Below, piece after piece: positions 10,343 to 12,943 of a stretch of 12,943 nt of DNA. This DNA is from an uncultured Muribaculum sp. (GTDB taxonomy: Bacteria; Bacteroidota; Bacteroidia; Bacteroidales; Muribaculaceae), in NCBI GenBank assembly GCA_910589555.1, contig CAJUTE010000061.1, positions 1 to 12,943 on the forward strand, written 5' to 3'. The number at the start of each line of letters is the position of its first letter. The first letter of the stretch is position 1. Both the position numbers and the translations under genes were made by a program. The notes under the pieces are model-generated. The model was not told the origin of the DNA. It searched no databases and worked only from the letters and a program-made list of their open reading frames with translations.

Positions 10343-10867
10343 TTACTTGTTGGAGAGAGTTTCAAGGATACCATGAAGTTTGGTTCCACCTGAAGTAAGT
10401 GCCGAGATAACATTCTTGGCAGGAGACTGAAGGAGAGCCACAACGTCGGCGATAAGCTCGTTCTTGCTCTTGATGTTGGCAAGTGTTTCAAGCTGGTCTG
10501 CGCCAATATATACGGTCTCTTCAACGTATGCACCCTTCAACGCGGGAAGTGCTGCATCTTTGTCCTTCTTCTTAATGTCCTTCAACAACTTTGCAGGCGC
10601 GTTGCCCACGTTGGAGAACATTACTGAGGTAGAGCCTTTCAGGCAAGAGTAGAGTTCTGAATAATCAGCGTCAAGTGACTCAAGAGCCTTGTGAAGCAAA
10701 GTATTCTTAACTACGAGAAGCTTAATATCGGCCTTGTTGCAGGCACGACGCAAGTCGCTGGTCTTTTCGGCATTGAGACCGGCAGTCTCAACAAGATAAA
10801 AACAAGGATATTGCTTAAGCGTTTCGGTGATTTTCTCTATAATAATTGCTTTATCTTCCTTTTTCAT
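10343..10867 (-). CDS. rplJ: 50S ribosomal protein L10
   Basis: L10 anchors the L7/L12 dimers to the 23S rRNA at the base of the stalk. The 174-aa chain begins MKKEDKAIIIEKITETL and has the typical N-terminal RNA-binding domain, with VVKNTLLHKALE at about 52-63. A C-terminal helix follows (LLQSPAKNVISALTSGGTKLHGIL), the region to which L12 dimers bind. In many bacteria L10-L12 represses its own mRNA leader. Here only 19 nt separate it from rplA, so any such site would lie inside the end of rplA; I could not identify one. Confidence 0.97.
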   Translation of the reverse strand: MKKEDKAIIIEKITETLKQYPCFYLVETAGLNAEKTSDLRRACNKADIKLLVVKNTLLHKALESLDADYSELYSCLKGSTSVMFSNVGNAPAKLLKDIKKKDKDAALPALKGAYVEETVYIGADQLETLANIKSKNELIADVVALLQSPAKNVISALTSGGTKLHGILETLSNK

Positions 10868-10886
10868 TGTTCTACGTCATTTAGGG

Positions 10887-11582
10887 TTAAGCATCGATTG
10901 ACTTAGAGTCGACCTTAACACCGGGACTCATAGTGCTCGAAAGATAAATACTCTTAATATAGGTGCCTTTTGCGGTAGCAGGTTTCAACTTGATCAATGT
11001 GTTGATGAACTCGCGGGCATTGTCTCTCATCTGCTCAGGGGTGAATGACACCTTGCCGATTGATGAGTGAACGATACCGTTCTTGTCAACCTTGAAGTCG
11101 ATTTTACCTTTCTTAACCTCTTCTACTGCCTTTGCCACGTCATTGGTAACGGTACCGCTCTTGGGGTTAGGCATCAAGCCGCGAGGACCGAGCACACGTC
11201 CGAGAGCACCGATTTTTCCCATGATAGCAGGCTGTGTGATGATAACATCAACATCGGTCCAACCACCCTTGATTTTGTCGATATACTCGTCAAGACCTAC
11301 ATAGTCAGCACCGGCAGCCTTAGCAGCTGATTCAGCATCAGGGTTACACAGCACAAGTACTTTCACTTGCTTTCCGGTACCGTGAGGGAGTGTTACGACA
11401 CCGCGCACCATTTGATTAGCCTTACGGGGATCCACGCCAAGACGTACATCGATATCAAGTGAAGCGTCAAATTTGGTGTAGGTGATTTCCTTCACCTTTT
11501 GAGCTGCCTCATCGAGAGTGTAAGCCTTCCCAGCTTCAATCTTCTGTAAAGCCAACTTTTGATTTTTAGTAAGTTTACCCAT
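10887..11582 (-). CDS. rplA: 50S ribosomal protein L1
   Basis: L1 forms the mobile stalk that guides deacylated tRNA out of the E site, and in many bacteria it represses its own operon by binding the rplK-rplA mRNA. The 231-aa chain is full length. The family signature LGPRGLMPNPKSGTV is at residues 131-145 and the second RNA-binding region (TSxxGxxxF-like, 'SSIGKVSFTPEQMRDNA') follows toward the C-terminus. It starts 15 nt after rplK and ends 19 nt before rplJ. An L1 operator could not be recognised by eye in the leader of rplK. Confidence 0.98.
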   Translation of the reverse strand: MGKLTKNQKLALQKIEAGKAYTLDEAAQKVKEITYTKFDASLDIDVRLGVDPRKANQMVRGVVTLPHGTGKQVKVLVLCNPDAESAAKAAGADYVGLDEYIDKIKGGWTDVDVIITQPAIMGKIGALGRVLGPRGLMPNPKSGTVTNDVAKAVEEVKKGKIDFKVDKNGIVHSSIGKVSFTPEQMRDNAREFINTLIKLKPATAKGTYIKSIYLSSTMSPGVKVDSKSIDA

Positions 11583-11597
11583 GTCAATTGAAGTTTA

Positions 11598-12041
11598 TTA
11601 GTTATTTTCAGGGAATGCCCCCTTTACGGTGATACCCATGCTTCTGGCTGTTCCGGCAACCATGCGCATTGCCGACTCTACAGTAAAACAGTTCAAATCC
11701 GGCATCTTGTCTTCTGCAATTGCCTTTACCTGCTCCCATGTGATCTCGGCGATCTTCTTACGGTTAGGCTCGGCTGAACCGCTCTTAACCTTAGATGCTT
11801 CGAGCAACTGGATAGCTACAGGAGGAGTCTTGACGATAAAGTCAAAGCTCTTGTCAGTGTAATATGTGATTACAACCGGAAGAACCTTTCCTGCCTTGTC
11901 CTGAGTGCGGGCATTGAATTGCTTGCAAAACTCCATGATGTTGATGCCCTTAGAACCCAACGCGGGACCTACTGGCGGCGATGGATTTGCGGCTCCACCT
12001 TTAATCTGCAATTTGATCTGTCCAGCAATTTCTTTAGCCAT
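11598..12041 (-). CDS. rplK: 50S ribosomal protein L11
   Basis: L11 binds the GTPase-associated centre of 23S rRNA, where it modulates factor binding and, in species with RelA-type enzymes, the stringent response. The 147-aa chain has the proline-rich N-terminal domain (AANPSPPVGPALGSKGINIMEF region, about 17-38), the thiostrepton-contact region, and a C-terminal rRNA-binding domain with MVAGTARSMGI at 127-137. It lies 60 nt after nusG, the longest gap in this part of the operon, which leaves room for a translational control site. No clear promoter or stem-loop stands out there. Confidence 0.98.
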   Translation of the reverse strand: MAKEIAGQIKLQIKGGAANPSPPVGPALGSKGINIMEFCKQFNARTQDKAGKVLPVVITYYTDKSFDFIVKTPPVAIQLLEASKVKSGSAEPNRKKIAEITWEQVKAIAEDKMPDLNCFTVESAMRMVAGTARSMGITVKGAFPENN

Positions 12042-12101
12042 TTCTTAATACAAATTTTTTGTTGGTTTAATAGTCTGAATTGACAACTTGATTCGTAACC
12101 A

Positions 12102-12662
12102 TCACTTTGCCAACTCTCGCTCTACTTGCGATGCCTCCAGTTCTAAAGGCGTACTGCGTCCGAAAATCTTGACCTCCACTTTGAGCTTGCGTTTCTCTGA
12201 ATCAAGATCCACAATCTCTCCGTTGAAGCCGCTGAAGGGTCCGAATGTAACCTTCACGTGTTCGCCGACAAGGAAATCATTGAATCCGTCGTCGTTCATG
12301 TCATTGATTTCATCAGCCGCACCTAACATACGCATAACTTCACTCTGGCGAAGGGCTTCAGGCTTGCTTGCCTTGTCTCTTCCCCGAAGGAAGTCTATCA
12401 CGTTGGTGGTGTTGCGAAGCTCATGCATGACTTCGCCCTGAAGATTTGCCTCTATAAACACATAACCGGAATAAAGATTGCGTTCTTTAACAACCCTTTT
12501 TCCATTACGCGTCGTCACTACTTTTTCGGTAGGAATCAATACTTGCGAAACGTAGTTGCCTAAGTCGGTATTCCTGATTGCAGCGTCGAGGAGTTCCTTC
12601 ACCTTAGCCTCTTTACCTGATATTGCGCGAAGCACATACCATTTCTTATTGTCTTCAGCCAT
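12102..12662 (-). CDS. nusG: Transcription termination/antitermination factor NusG
   Basis: NusG binds the RNA polymerase clamp to stabilise elongation and couples transcription to translation or Rho. The 186-aa chain has the NGN domain at about 6-110 (KKWYVLRAISGKEAKV at the start, RNLYSGYVFIE at 61-71) and a C-terminal KOW domain from about 132 (VGEHVKVTFGPFSGFNGEIVD). A linker of about 15 acidic residues separates them. It begins 18 nt after secE, the standard pairing. The length is normal for the single housekeeping NusG. It is not one of the capsule-specific UpxY-type paralogues of Bacteroides, judging by its core-operon context. Confidence 0.98.
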   Translation of the reverse strand: MAEDNKKWYVLRAISGKEAKVKELLDAAIRNTDLGNYVSQVLIPTEKVVTTRNGKRVVKERNLYSGYVFIEANLQGEVMHELRNTTNVIDFLRGRDKASKPEALRQSEVMRMLGAADEINDMNDDGFNDFLVGEHVKVTFGPFSGFNGEIVDLDSEKRKLKVEVKIFGRSTPLELEASQVERELAK

Positions 12663-12680
12663 AGCTACTACGCGTAAGTA

Positions 12681-12875
12681 TTAGAGTCCGTAAATAAAGT
12701 GCATGAAGTGGTCAATTATCTGATCGAAAACAAGTATTATCAGTGCAATAATGACGGAAGCTATCAGCACGATGCAACTGCTCTTGATCAATTGAGCCCT
12801 GGTTGGCCAAGAAGTCTTATATCGAAGCTCGGTATAAGACTCTTGTATATCCGTAAGTAATTTTAATTTCTTCAT
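12681..12875 (-). CDS. secE: Preprotein translocase subunit SecE
   Basis: SecE clamps the two halves of SecY in the protein-export channel of the inner membrane. This is the short single-spanning form of 64 aa. It has an amphipathic cytoplasmic helix with the conserved SWPTRAQL (22-29) and one membrane segment at about 33-50 (SCIVLIASVIIALIILVF). The gene starts 14 nt after the tRNA-Trp gene and is followed by nusG at 18 nt, the arrangement expected in Bacteroidales. Confidence 0.97.
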   Translation of the reverse strand: MKKLKLLTDIQESYTELRYKTSWPTRAQLIKSSCIVLIASVIIALIILVFDQIIDHFMHFIYGL

Positions 12876-12889
12876 TGTTTTTGCTTTTG

Positions 12890-12943
12890 CACGGGACGAG
12901 AGACTCGAACTCCCGACACCCGGTTTTGGAGACCGGTGCTCTA
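12890..12943 (-). tRNA. tRNA-Trp (anticodon CCA), 5' part outside the window
   Basis: Read on the minus strand, the visible part starts in the D arm (TAGAGC). It then shows a 5-bp anticodon stem CCGGT/ACCGG around the loop CTCCAAA, with anticodon CCA at 12929-12927. A 5-nt variable loop, a T arm (GGGAG TTCGAGT CTCTC, one G-U pair) and the 3' acceptor strand GTCCCGT with discriminator G at 12890 follow. No CCA is encoded: the next bases are CAAA. The acceptor 5' half and most of the D arm are missing. The 14-nt gap to secE shows no terminator, so the tRNA is probably processed from the operon transcript. A tuf gene upstream would be expected but is not in view. Confidence 0.95.

Noticed and set aside
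12042..12101. L1 autoregulatory site or internal promoter between nusG and rplK
   Set aside because: The 60-nt gap shows only a weak GGTT/AACC pairing and no convincing -33/-7 pair or L1-site fold. Nothing could be supported by eye.

Overview
The window is the core 'transcription-translation' gene cluster of a Bacteroidota chromosome, read entirely on the minus strand, so genes run from high to low coordinates. In transcription order it holds a tRNA-Trp (cut by the window edge), secE, nusG, rplK (L11), rplA (L1), rplJ (L10), rplL (L7/L12), rpoB and rpoC, then an intrinsic terminator. The order, the AT-rich Shine-Dalgarno-poor start regions, the RpoB/RpoC lengths (1270 and 1428 aa), the tRNA without an encoded CCA, and the NVEALA-type and propeller lipoprotein genes after rpoC all point to the order Bacteroidales. 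A Muribaculaceae-like gut bacterium is my guess, based on the moderate GC of the core genes; this is inference, not a database result.

Region 12943-9930 (tRNA-Trp to rplL) is tightly packed, with gaps of 14-60 nt, and reads as one transcription unit. It joins protein export (SecE), transcription elongation (NusG) and the ribosomal GTPase-associated centre and L1 stalk. A 107-nt gap between rplL and rpoB holds a perfect 14-bp stem followed by U5 on the transcribed strand. This is a likely attenuator or processing hairpin that would let L12 be made in excess over RNA polymerase. Region 9822-1692 is rpoB and rpoC, both intact, with all catalytic and zinc-binding residues present.

Region 1691-1 is accessory. 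A strong 14-bp hairpin terminator closes the rpoC unit. It is followed by a separate AT-rich two-gene unit: a 79-aa NVEALA-type exported small protein and a 341-aa lipoprotein of the six-bladed beta-propeller (BF3164/TolB-like_6 or DUF5128) kind, overlapping by 14 nt. A plausible Bacteroides-type promoter, embedded in a 20-bp perfect palindrome, and a 19-codon mini-ORF lie upstream. The most striking feature is that the unit ends in a second copy of the rpoC terminator: 53 nt with one mismatch, 1532 bp away. The two-gene cassette is therefore bracketed by direct repeats that are themselves terminators, which suggests insertion or duplication at the 3' end of rpoC. This cassette is the only part of the window likely to hold undescribed biology; the rest is conserved housekeeping sequence.
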